A stretch of 64,000 bases of DNA, from contig JAJDUF010000010.1 of assembly GCA_022826725.1 (NCBI GenBank), forward strand, positions 124,001-188,000, given 5' to 3'. Position numbers and translations under genes: made by a program. Shown here piece by piece: positions 34,402 through 41,716 of the stretch (position 1 is its first letter; each line of letters begins with the position of its first letter). The notes beneath the pieces were generated by a model, which had not been told where the DNA came from, did not search any database, and saw only the letters and a program-made list of their open reading frames with translations. This DNA comes from Chloroflexota bacterium. Lineage in GTDB: Bacteria > Chloroflexota > UBA11872 > UBA12225 > JAJDUF01.

Positions 34402-35157
34402 ATGCAAGCCATTGTGATCGGCGCCGGTCGCGGCCAGCGCCTCATGCCTCTGACCGCCGAGCAGCCCAAGTGCTTTGCGCCGGTGGCGGGCCGGCGTATC
34501 CTGGACTGGATTTTGGCGGCGCTGGCTGCCGGAGGCTTCGGGCCACGCCGGATCGCCTTTGTCGGTGGCTATCAGTTGCCCCATGTCCGCGCCACCTATC
34601 CTGAGTTCACCTACTACGAGAACGTGGACTGGCCACGGAACAACATCCTCGCCTCGCTCTTCTACGCCGAACCGGCTATGACCGACGGATTCGTCTGCAC
34701 CTACGCCGACATTCTCTATCGTCCGCACGCCGTAGAACGATTGATGCGTAGTCGCGCCGACATTACGTTAGTAGTAGACACCGACTGGCGCCGGCGGTAC
34801 AGGCATCGCTCTCAGCACCCGGAATCGGACGCCGAGAAAGTGCTGGCGCACGGCGACCGCATCACCAGCGTGAGCCGCCTCATCCCGGCGGCTGCGGCGA
34901 GTGGCGAGTACATCGGCGTCGCCAAGTTCAGCCCGCGCGGCGCCCACCTGCTCCGCGAGCACTACCACCGGGTCGTCGCCGACTACGGCGATCAGCCGTT
35001 CCAGGGCGCCGCCTCCGTGCAGACCGCCTACCTGATCCATCTCCTGCAAGAGATGCTGGAACAAGGGGTGCCGATACACAAAGTGGATACCCACGGCGAT
35101 TACTACGAGATTGACACCACCGAGGATTACGAGATCGTGTGTGCGGAGTGGCGATGA
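34402..35157 (+). CDS. nucleotidyltransferase (choline-phosphate cytidylyltransferase/LicC-like)
   Basis: A 251-residue NTP transferase. The N-terminal signature reads VIGAGRGQRLMPLTAEQPKC near residues 4-23, with the Gly-rich loop, Arg and Lys of sugar-nucleotide pyrophosphorylases. The metal-binding Asp lies in VCTYADILYRP near 100, and DTHGDYYEIDTTEDYEIV near the C-terminus fits the second acidic site. The substrate could be choline phosphate, a sugar phosphate or a similar alcohol phosphate. Its stop overlaps the start of the MetE-like gene by 4 bp (ATGA), an unusual operon partner. Confidence 0.85.
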   Translation: MQAIVIGAGRGQRLMPLTAEQPKCFAPVAGRRILDWILAALAAGGFGPRRIAFVGGYQLPHVRATYPEFTYYENVDWPRNNILASLFYAEPAMTDGFVCTYADILYRPHAVERLMRSRADITLVVDTDWRRRYRHRSQHPESDAEKVLAHGDRITSVSRLIPAAAASGEYIGVAKFSPRGAHLLREHYHRVVADYGDQPFQGAASVQTAYLIHLLQEMLEQGVPIHKVDTHGDYYEIDTTEDYEIVCAEWR

Positions 35158-36248
35158 CGGCACCCCAGAGCGGCACGAGCGGGCAGCTCTTCCCTACCGG
35201 CGTCGTGGGCAGTATGCCGCGACCACAATTTCTGCGTGAGTTGCTCGACCCGCGCGCTGAAGGACACACCCCGGCGGACGTATACGCGCGGCGACTCGAC
35301 GCCGCAACGCAATACATCATCGCGATGCAGGAGGCCGTCGGCCTCGACCTGATCTCCGACGGCGAATGGCGGCGCCGGTCGTATTTCGGCGTGATCGCCG
35401 AGATCATGCACGGCTTCGAGGCCTACGTCGTAGACGACGAGCTAGGCCAGGCGCGCCCCTTCCATACGGTGGTCGAGCCAATGACCCCGCGCCGACCCGG
35501 CTGCATAGCCGAGGAGGCCCGCTTTCTCGTCCGGCATACCGACCGGATGACGAAGGTCTGCCTACCATCGCCGTACCTGCTGGGGCAACGGCTGTGGGAG
35601 CCGGAACGGTCGCGCCGCGCCTATCCCACGCGGGAAGCATTCATGCAGGCGCTGGTCCCGGTCCTCAGGCACGAGCTGGCGGCCGTCGCCCGGACCGGGG
35701 TAACCGTCGTGCAGTTCGATGACACACAGCTCTGTGCGTTGGTTGATCCGGCCAGACGCGCGAGCTACGCGGACCCAAGCTACGAGATTGACCACTGTGT
35801 AGACCTGCTCAACGCGGTCATCACCGGCGTGCGCGGTGTCACCGTCGCAATTCACCTGTGTCGCGGCAATGCCGGCCGGCTAGGCTGGAAAGCTGCGGGC
35901 GGCTACGAGACGCTGGTCCCGGCGATGCAACGGCTCAACGTGGATCAGTACGTGTTGGAATACTCGATCCCGGTGGCCGGGGACATGAGCGTCCTGCGTG
36001 CCCTCCCGGATGACCGGACCATCGGACTAGGCTGCGTGGACGTGCGTGGCGAGCAGATCGAGTCGGCGGAGACGATTGCTGCGCGCGCCGAGGCAGCGCT
36101 GCGCTATGTGGATGCCGAGCGGCTCTGGCTCAACCCCGACTGCGGGTTTGCCCCCGGCTCGGCGGCCAACATCCCGATAGACGAGGCTTACGTCAAGCTC
36201 CAACGTGAAGTCGCAGCCGCGGCCCTGCTCCGCGAGCGGTACAGCTAG
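35154..36248 (+). CDS. MetE C-terminal-like methyltransferase (cobalamin-independent methionine synthase type)
   Basis: A 364-residue protein equal to the C-terminal catalytic domain of MetE, without the N-terminal duplicated barrel. Zinc ligands are visible as AIHLCRGN (His and Cys, near residue 235) and LNPDCGFAPG (Cys, near 330); an acidic ligand is likely in EYSIPVAGD. Such short forms methylate homocysteine from simpler donors, or act on other thiols. Start ATG 35154 overlaps the stop of the nucleotidyltransferase, so the two are translationally coupled. Confidence 0.87.
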   Translation: MTAPQSGTSGQLFPTGVVGSMPRPQFLRELLDPRAEGHTPADVYARRLDAATQYIIAMQEAVGLDLISDGEWRRRSYFGVIAEIMHGFEAYVVDDELGQARPFHTVVEPMTPRRPGCIAEEARFLVRHTDRMTKVCLPSPYLLGQRLWEPERSRRAYPTREAFMQALVPVLRHELAAVARTGVTVVQFDDTQLCALVDPARRASYADPSYEIDHCVDLLNAVITGVRGVTVAIHLCRGNAGRLGWKAAGGYETLVPAMQRLNVDQYVLEYSIPVAGDMSVLRALPDDRTIGLGCVDVRGEQIESAETIAARAEAALRYVDAERLWLNPDCGFAPGSAANIPIDEAYVKLQREVAAAALLRERYS

Positions 36249-36270
36249 CCAGCACGACGAGCCGTCGCGT

Positions 36271-37089
36271 TCAGCGATGAGTAGTTGGCGGCGAGGACTG
36301 CGCGAGCTGCTCGGCGGCGAGGAGCGCCGCGTCAATGCCGCGCGTCAGCGCAGTGAGATACGTTTCGTCGTGGAAGCCCGGCCGCCACGGGACGAATAGC
36401 TCGTCGCTGACGGCCACGAGCAGCCCGGCATGCACGCCACGCACCTGCGCGACGGCAAAGATAGCCGCCGCTTCCATCTCAACCACCGCGACACCGGCAT
36501 CCTGATGTCGCTCGATGGCGCCAGCCGTCTCCCGAAACGGGGCATCAGTCGTCCACGTTGGCCCGCGCACCGGATTGGCGCCGCACGCTGCCGCGCTTTG
36601 TAGCAGGAGGGCGCTGATCTCGGCGTTGGCACACGTCGGGACACCGGCCGGCAGGTAGTGGTAGGACGTGCCTTCCTCGCGAACCGCATCGGTCACGACG
36701 ACGGTGCTACCGAGCGGAAGACCGGATCGGAGGCTGCCAGCCGACCCAACGACCAGGACCGTCTGCACGCCGCGGACAAACGCGCTCTCGAGGACCACGA
36801 CGGCGGTCGGCGCGCCGGCCGGCAGCCGCACCACCGCTATCGGGTGCCCCCCATCCGGGGTCTTCCCGATAGCCGTGCCCCCGACAACGGCGGTGCCGTC
36901 TTGACGAGCCGGCGGCGGTGTGACCCCGGTGCGAGCGGCCAAATGCCGGTAGGACGCCCCCTGGAAGGTGGCAACCAGCACCGGCGGCAGAGCCAACGAC
37001 TCCGGCGTGACCCCCTCGCGCTTGCACCGGTCCGCGAGCAGCATCTCCGGGGTAATATGCGGCGGCGAGGGATCATACGGCCAGGGCAT
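36271..37089 (-). CDS. nucleoside phosphorylase family protein
   Basis: A 272-residue protein of the PNP/UDP phosphorylase fold. Phosphate- and nucleoside-binding segments are VVLESAFVRGVQTVLVVGSA near residue 120, GSLRSGLPLGSTVVVTDAVR near 145, and the purine/ribose-contacting VVEMEAAAIFAVAQVRGV near 225. These enzymes cleave nucleosides with phosphate to free base and ribose 1-phosphate. ATG 37089 with AGGAG is preferred to the longer frame. Base preference is not predictable. Confidence 0.87.
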   Translation of the reverse strand: MPWPYDPSPPHITPEMLLADRCKREGVTPESLALPPVLVATFQGASYRHLAARTGVTPPPARQDGTAVVGGTAIGKTPDGGHPIAVVRLPAGAPTAVVVLESAFVRGVQTVLVVGSAGSLRSGLPLGSTVVVTDAVREEGTSYHYLPAGVPTCANAEISALLLQSAAACGANPVRGPTWTTDAPFRETAGAIERHQDAGVAVVEMEAAAIFAVAQVRGVHAGLLVAVSDELFVPWRPGFHDETYLTALTRGIDAALLAAEQLAQSSPPTTHR

Positions 37090-37193
37090 CAATGGACACT
37101 CCTGAGTTGCGGCGTGATGATAGGGTGCTATCGCTATCGCCGCAACGCCGGGCAAGCGTACTGGATATAATCAGGACAAAGGCAGGGAGCACC

Positions 37194-37586
37194 ATGACCT
37201 ACGATCACGACCGGCGTGAAGAGTGGTTCGCGTGGTTTCTCGACCCCACCACGCAAGATGACAAAACCCTCGCCCATGCCCTGAGCAACGTGCCACCGGA
37301 TCATTGGCTATTCGTCGAGAATCGCATCAGAACGGCATTAGGCGCGAAAGAAGCGTCGTTCTCGGAGAGGGTGTCGCGCAAAGAAGGAGGCGTAGTCACC
37401 ACTAACGAGGTAAGCAACGCGGTCAATAGCAGCGCCTCAAAGGAGCACCTGATCCGGAAGGCACGACTCCTCTGGAAGGAGCGGGCAAACCGGGCCCGGA
37501 AGTTCGCCGGGGTGCTGGCCGCCGTAGATATTCCGGGCTGGGAGACTAGGGCGTGTCGTCAAATTGAGGATTGGATGGTAAGTTGA
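37194..37586 (+). pseudogene. hypothetical gene truncated by IS insertion
   Basis: The frame encodes about 118 residues of host protein (MTYDHDRREEWFAWFLDPTT, then NVPPDHWLFVENRIRTAL, then KARLLWKERANRARKFAGVL) up to the TA at 37547-37548. It then runs a dozen codons into the left end of the IS element and stops at 37586. The C-terminus is therefore replaced, and the part beyond the IS on the right side does not continue it convincingly. Family unknown. The alternative is that the gene naturally ended close to the insertion site. Confidence 0.55.
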
Positions 37587-37616
37587 TGCTGTAAGTAGGC
37601 CAGGAGCAAGTGTAGC

Positions 37617-37991
37617 ATGTCCGCAGCACATCGTAGGCACGACCTTTCCGACCGGGTCTGGAAACGTCTGAAACCCCATTTGCCCGGCGGTAAAGGCAAA
37701 GTGGGGCGACCGGCCCAGGACAACCGCCGGTTTCTCAATGCGGTGTTCTGGATTCTGCGTACTGGCGCCCCGTGGCGAGACCTGCCCCCGGACTACGGCG
37801 ACTGGAAAAACACCCATCGCCGCTTTGCCCGCTGGCGGGATCGCGGCGTGTGGGCCCGGCTCCTGGAAACCGTGATTGATGACCCCGATTATGAGTGGTT
37901 GCTGATTGACGCCAGTCATATCAAGGTCCATCTCCATGCAGCTGGGGCCGTAGGCGGGAACCAGGCCATGGCGCGTACAAAAGGGGGCTGA
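37617..37991 (+). CDS. IS5-family transposase, N-terminal frame (OrfA)
   Basis: A 124-residue product with the DUF4096-type N-terminal domain of IS427 transposases: LSDRVWKRLKPHLP, GRPAQDNRRFLNAVFWILRT and APWRDLPPDYGDWKNTHRRF. The first catalytic Asp lies in LLIDASHIKVHLH near residue 100. The frame stops just after a run A4G5 at about 37978-37988, where a -1 shift leads into OrfB; this is the arrangement of programmed frameshifting in the family. Confidence 0.88.
   Translation: MSAAHRRHDLSDRVWKRLKPHLPGGKGKVGRPAQDNRRFLNAVFWILRTGAPWRDLPPDYGDWKNTHRRFARWRDRGVWARLLETVIDDPDYEWLLIDASHIKVHLHAAGAVGGNQAMARTKGG
37978..37989 (+). other. probable -1 programmed frameshift site in transposase
   Basis: The run AAAAGGGGGC just before the OrfA stop TGA lets the ribosome slip one base back. 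The product then reads RTKGG followed by LTSKLHLAVDAHG in the OrfB frame without interruption. Confidence 0.65.
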
Positions 37992-38011
37992 CCAGCAAAC
38001 TCCATCTGGCG

Positions 38012-38380
38012 GTGGACGCCCACGGGATGCCGGTGCGGATGATCCTGACGGCGGGCACGGTGGCCGACTGCTCCCAGGGGCTAGCGTTGATTGAAGGCAT
38101 CGGGGCAGAGCATCTGGTGGCGGATAAGGGTTACGACACCAACCAACTGGTGGCTGGGGCGTCGGAGCGGGGGATGCAGGTGGTGATCCCGTCCCGCAGC
38201 AATCGTCGGGAGCCGCGGGAATACGACCGGCACTTGTACCAGGTGCGGCACTTGGTGGAGAATGGGTTTTGCCAGTTCAAGCAATGGCGTGGGGTGGCGA
38301 CGCGCTACGCCAAGCAGGCCGCTTCGTTCCTGGCCCACTGCCAGATTCGCGCCATCGCACTTTGGGCGAAGGTGATTTGA
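38012..38380 (+). CDS. IS5-family transposase, C-terminal frame (OrfB)
   Basis: Continues the DDE transposase. The second Asp is in HLVADKGYDTNQL and the Glu in YQVRHLVENGFCQFKQWRGV, giving the DDE triad with the Asp in OrfA. Listed from the first ATG at 38012, but real translation probably enters by frameshift from OrfA near 37985. The frame runs to a TGA just before the right terminal repeat. Confidence 0.88.
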   Translation: MDAHGMPVRMILTAGTVADCSQGLALIEGIGAEHLVADKGYDTNQLVAGASERGMQVVIPSRSNRREPREYDRHLYQVRHLVENGFCQFKQWRGVATRYAKQAASFLAHCQIRAIALWAKVI

Positions 38381-38392
38381 CGACAGGCCCTA

Positions 38393-38675
38393 GGGCTATG
38401 ACATCAACGCGAAACGGCTCCAACTGGCCTATCCGGAGTGTGCCAGTGTAGCGTGGGGCGAGCAGCGTCGAACCATCCGCAAGGGTGAGATGCAAATACC
38501 TCAGCGGAGGGACACCATTAGCCGAGAGGCTCTCTAGGAGACTCTCCGGGAGCACCACGGCACCGTCAAAGCCAGTGTCCAGCAGTGCTTCAGTATCAAT
38601 CGTGTGTTGGCCTACTTGCACGTGAATCGGGAGGTAGGGGAAATGGGAGCTGACAAGACGCCGATTCACCGCCAT
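38393..38675 (-). pseudogene. clan AA aspartic (retropepsin-like) protease, C-terminally truncated by the IS
   Basis: About 94 residues of a small retropepsin-like protease remain: LPIHVQVGQHTIDTEALLDT gives the catalytic LLDTGFDGAVVLP, then LHLTLADGSTLLAPRYTGTL is the flap region. The last 25-30 residues, usually including a GxxLL-type strand, are missing because the IS lies immediately downstream. The frame runs on into IS sequence to 38277. Its ATG overlaps the end of the small upstream gene by 10 bp, a common arrangement for these pairs. Confidence 0.8.
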
Positions 38676-38893
38676 TTGTACACCGAGGGACCACCGATCT
38701 TGAAGATGAAGGCTGGCTCTTCCGGACCAAATTCTTCGTCTGCCCGATCAGCGACGGTGAGCACCGTTGCAGCGATCACCGTCCGACCCTGGCGAGTAAT
38801 GGCAGCGTACTTTCCCTCATGCTGTTGTTCCAGGGGCTGCCCATACTCCGCGTAGAGCGCGTCAGCTTCTGCTGCCGTTGGTTGTGCCTTCAT
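38666..38893 (-). CDS. small protein paired with the aspartic protease
   Basis: A 75-residue protein (MKAQPTAAEADALYAEYGQP, then EGKYAAITRQGRTVIAATVL, then FGPEEPAFIFKIGGPSVYKW). Small proteins of this pattern ending in a KIG...KWR strand are commonly encoded just ahead of clan AA aspartic proteases, with overlap as here. Their function is unknown; an accessory or toxin-antitoxin-like role has not been shown. GGGAGGT precedes the ATG. Confidence 0.72.
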   Translation of the reverse strand: MKAQPTAAEADALYAEYGQPLEQQHEGKYAAITRQGRTVIAATVLTVADRADEEFGPEEPAFIFKIGGPSVYKWR

Positions 38894-39037
38894 GCCATCC
38901 GGACCTCCCGCCTGTAGAGGTATAGCATACCGTCTTCTGCTCCCGTCTCGTCACTGTGGGAGAAGCCGCCGTCCGGCCCCCGTCCTCTGGATTGCGGCCT
39001 CCGCCGCAAGGACGGGGGTGAAGTGCGTGCCGCCTGC

Positions 39038-40801
39038 TCACCGGCTGTCGGTTCCGTCCGGGGCCGGGGTGACGTGGAGGGTGCGTTCTTGGCGGTAGGT
39101 GACGAGGCCGGGGGGCGCTCCCTTGATGCGACGCACGTGACGGCGCTGGGTGTAATCCACCGCGACGCTGGCGGCATGACGTGCGGCGCTGGCTGCGGCG
39201 GCCAAGGCTGCTGCCGCCTGCAGGACGTGATCCGGCACAGACGAACCGGACGCACGGATGACGACGTGGGCGCCGGGCACGCCGCGGGCGTGGAGCCAGA
39301 GATCGTGCGGGCGCGCCTCGCGGAACGTCACTTGGTCGTTGCCGCGCCGGCTCTGCCCGACCAGGACCTCCACCCCGCCGATAACGTGCCGGTCGAAGCC
39401 GCGTGCCTGGTTGTCGGGGCGCCGAGGCGGTGGCCGGTCGGTCGCCGGGATCAGGCCCTCCTCCTGGGCTTCCTGCGCGATGCGCCGGACGGCGGCGACC
39501 GACTGGGCTGAGTCGAGCAAGGCCAGCGCCTCGGCGAGAGCCTGCTGGCGGAGACGAGTTTGCTCCAGGCGGGCGGCAACCACCTTTGCGCCGCGTTGCT
39601 GGCGCTGATACTGGTGGAAGTACCGCTGGGCCAGGGCCGGCGGCGCCAGGGCCGGGTCGAGGCTGATGGTAAGCTCGCCGCCGTCCGGCGCGGCCCCGGC
39701 GACCCGCAAGACGGTCTGGTCCGGCTGAACTTCATGCGCCAGGGCGAGCAGCCACTCTCCGGAGAGTCGCAGTCGCTCCATCTCCTCGGCCGGCAGCAGC
39801 GCTTGCTGCAAGGACCGCTCCTGGTTACGCAGGCGATCAGCGGCGGCCGTGAGCGCTTCCTGCACAGTCCGCCGCTGCGGCTCAACAGCCGGTTGCCCAG
39901 GGGGATGTGCCGGCGCTGGCGTCGCTACGGCTGCGTAGAACCGTTCGAGGGCAGCGCTCATACTCTCGACCGGGCGCGAGTCGGGATAGTGGGTCAGCCG
40001 GTAGGGAGCGAACGCGACCGGAGTGGCACCGTCGTAGGCCAGGTGTGGCGCGGAGTCACCCGCAGCGGCAGCGGCGAAGAGGTCTGCGAGGGCCGCAGCG
40101 ACCGCCGACCAGTCGCGCGTCTCGGCTACCGGCGTCTCCGTGCTGCCGGTGGCGCGATACACGATCTCCTTAGCGAGCAGCGGACTGCACGCCCGCAGGC
40201 TGCCGACCAGCGCGCGCCACAGCGGCGCGGTCGTGTTGGCGGCGCGACAGGCCGCCCGCAGCTCGTCAGCGGTGAGTCGGCGAGGGTCGAGCTTGTCCTG
40301 GGGTGGTGGTGGCCGGTAGGGGTGGCGGGGTAGCACGGTCCGGTAACGATTGATCAGCGGGCCGACGCGCTTCGCGCTGTCGAGTATGACCGCTTCGGCA
40401 TCGAGGAGGATCAGGTTGCTCAAGCGGCCCATGACCTCGACGACGAGGTCCGTCGTTTGCACGGACGCACCGGACCGGTGGCGTTGGAAGCGGAGGCGTA
40501 GCACGCGCTCCAGCAGCGGTTGCTCCACGGCGACCAGCCGGCTCCCGCGCACGTGCTTGCGGAGGAGAAGCAGCAAGGGGGTTACTGCCTCGGAGGGACG
40601 GTCGGGGCGGTCGGCAACGAGGTGAATACGGGCATGCTGGGGATGGGCGGAGCAGAGCAGCCAGTGGGCGCCGCCGGAGCCATAGAGCTGGATGGCGAGG
40701 CCCAGCGGCTCTGGGAGATGCACCCGCTGGACGCGGCTGCCGACGACACGTTGCGTCAGTTCGGCGCGGATGGCCGCGAGGGTCAGCGCATCAACGTACA
40801 T
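39038..40801 (-). CDS. rqcH: NFACT/Rqc2-type ribosome quality control protein
   Basis: A 587-residue NFACT-family protein (formerly called fibronectin-binding protein). N-terminal NFACT-N domain (about 1-250) with the start MYVDALTLAAIRAELTQRVV, a coiled-coil middle (about 300-430), and the NFACT-R domain near 470-560 (GGVEVLVGQSRRGNDQVTFR, then DLWLHARGVPGAHVVIR). Bacterial RqcH binds 50S subunits carrying stalled peptidyl-tRNA and adds C-terminal alanine tails. It follows gatD by 36 bp on the same strand and probably shares the murT-gatD transcript. tmRNA, the parallel rescue system, is also in this window. Confidence 0.93.
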   Translation of the reverse strand: MYVDALTLAAIRAELTQRVVGSRVQRVHLPEPLGLAIQLYGSGGAHWLLCSAHPQHARIHLVADRPDRPSEAVTPLLLLLRKHVRGSRLVAVEQPLLERVLRLRFQRHRSGASVQTTDLVVEVMGRLSNLILLDAEAVILDSAKRVGPLINRYRTVLPRHPYRPPPPQDKLDPRRLTADELRAACRAANTTAPLWRALVGSLRACSPLLAKEIVYRATGSTETPVAETRDWSAVAAALADLFAAAAAGDSAPHLAYDGATPVAFAPYRLTHYPDSRPVESMSAALERFYAAVATPAPAHPPGQPAVEPQRRTVQEALTAAADRLRNQERSLQQALLPAEEMERLRLSGEWLLALAHEVQPDQTVLRVAGAAPDGGELTISLDPALAPPALAQRYFHQYQRQQRGAKVVAARLEQTRLRQQALAEALALLDSAQSVAAVRRIAQEAQEEGLIPATDRPPPRRPDNQARGFDRHVIGGVEVLVGQSRRGNDQVTFREARPHDLWLHARGVPGAHVVIRASGSSVPDHVLQAAAALAAAASAARHAASVAVDYTQRRHVRRIKGAPPGLVTYRQERTLHVTPAPDGTDSR

Positions 40802-40837
40802 GGCCTGGAAAGTGTGCCGTAATTGGGTGCCAGCCGG

Positions 40838-41716
40838 TCAGGCGCCGCGACGAAAGCGAGTCCACGCCTCACGGAGGTAGCTGGCGCGGAGGCGCCACCG
40901 GCCCCAGCGCGTGGTCGGCGCCCACTGCTCGCTCACGGCGCGGTGTGCGTGCCGCTCGGCGCGATCATCCAATGGGATCAGCGCCCGGCGGGCGGCCTCG
41001 ACACCGTAGCGCCGCGCCAAGGCCAGGCCGAGGAGATGATCGGCAAAGTGCGGGTTTTTGGGCAGGAGCGAGCCGTGGAGGTACGTGCCGAAGACGTTGT
41101 TCGAGACGGCTCCTTCCGTGCCGTCGCGGGCATTGTTGCCGTAGCCGGCCAGTACCGTGCCGAGGGGCCGGGCGGTGGGGCCGAGGAAGGTGCGGCCACC
41201 ATGGTTCTCGAAGCCGACGATGGTCGAGAGGGCCGCGCTGCCCGGTGTCGTACCGGCCGGCGCTCCGGCCACCGGCGGGGAGTCGTCCCAAGCCACGACG
41301 ACGTTGCCGATGCAACGGGGTACCTCCGGGCCGGGATGGACGGTGCGGGCGTCCAAGATGCCTAGCCCCGGCAGCGATTCGCCGACCGCCGGCCGGTAGG
41401 AGTGGCCGAACAGTTGATAGGCGCCACAGACCACGAGCATCGGTAGTCCCGCGTCTGCCGCTTCCCGTAGAACCGGACCTTTGCGCGCGCGCAGGTCTTC
41501 GGTGAGGAGCCGCTGCTCGCCGTCTTGCCCGCCGCCCATGAAGACGAGATCGAGGCCCGCGTCGGGCAGGTCATCGCCGATGCCGAACGGCTGGACCACG
41601 AGGTCAATCCCCCGCCACGCGCACCGCTGGCGCAGGCAGATGACATTGCCGCGGTCGGCGTAGACGTTCATGAGGTCGGCATAGAGATGGGCGATGGTCA
41701 AGGACAGCTTGCTCAC
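40838..41716 (-). CDS. gatD: lipid II isoglutaminyl synthase glutaminase subunit GatD
   Basis: A 292-residue class I glutamine amidotransferase-like protein. GatD frees ammonia from glutamine for amidation of D-Glu in lipid II by MurT. The catalytic Cys lies in LPMLVVCGAYQLFG near residue 94 and the catalytic His in GFENHGGRTFLG near 183. Start is the GTG at 41716, which overlaps the murT stop as GTGA. The much longer frame to 42703 is antisense-like noise in murT. The pair implies amidated peptidoglycan. Confidence 0.92.
   Translation of the reverse strand: MSKLSLTIAHLYADLMNVYADRGNVICLRQRCAWRGIDLVVQPFGIGDDLPDAGLDLVFMGGGQDGEQRLLTEDLRARKGPVLREAADAGLPMLVVCGAYQLFGHSYRPAVGESLPGLGILDARTVHPGPEVPRCIGNVVVAWDDSPPVAGAPAGTTPGSAALSTIVGFENHGGRTFLGPTARPLGTVLAGYGNNARDGTEGAVSNNVFGTYLHGSLLPKNPHFADHLLGLALARRYGVEAARRALIPLDDRAERHAHRAVSEQWAPTTRWGRWRLRASYLREAWTRFRRGA

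Larger units (their letters stand above)
37549..38390 (+). mobile_element. IS5-family (IS427-like) insertion sequence
   Basis: An 842-bp element with near-perfect terminal inverted repeats: left GGGCGTGTCGTCAAAT (37549-37564), right the complement of GGGCCTGTCGTCAAAT ending at 38390, one mismatch in 16. It is flanked by TA on both sides (37547-37548 and 38391-38392), the usual duplication of the IS427 group. It carries a two-frame transposase. The insertion truncates the gene at 37194 and the aspartic protease gene at 38393. Confidence 0.9.

Noticed and set aside
38269..38451. Plus-strand ORF crossing the right end of the IS
   Set aside because: It is an out-of-frame reading of the transposase running into the flank; no family resemblance.
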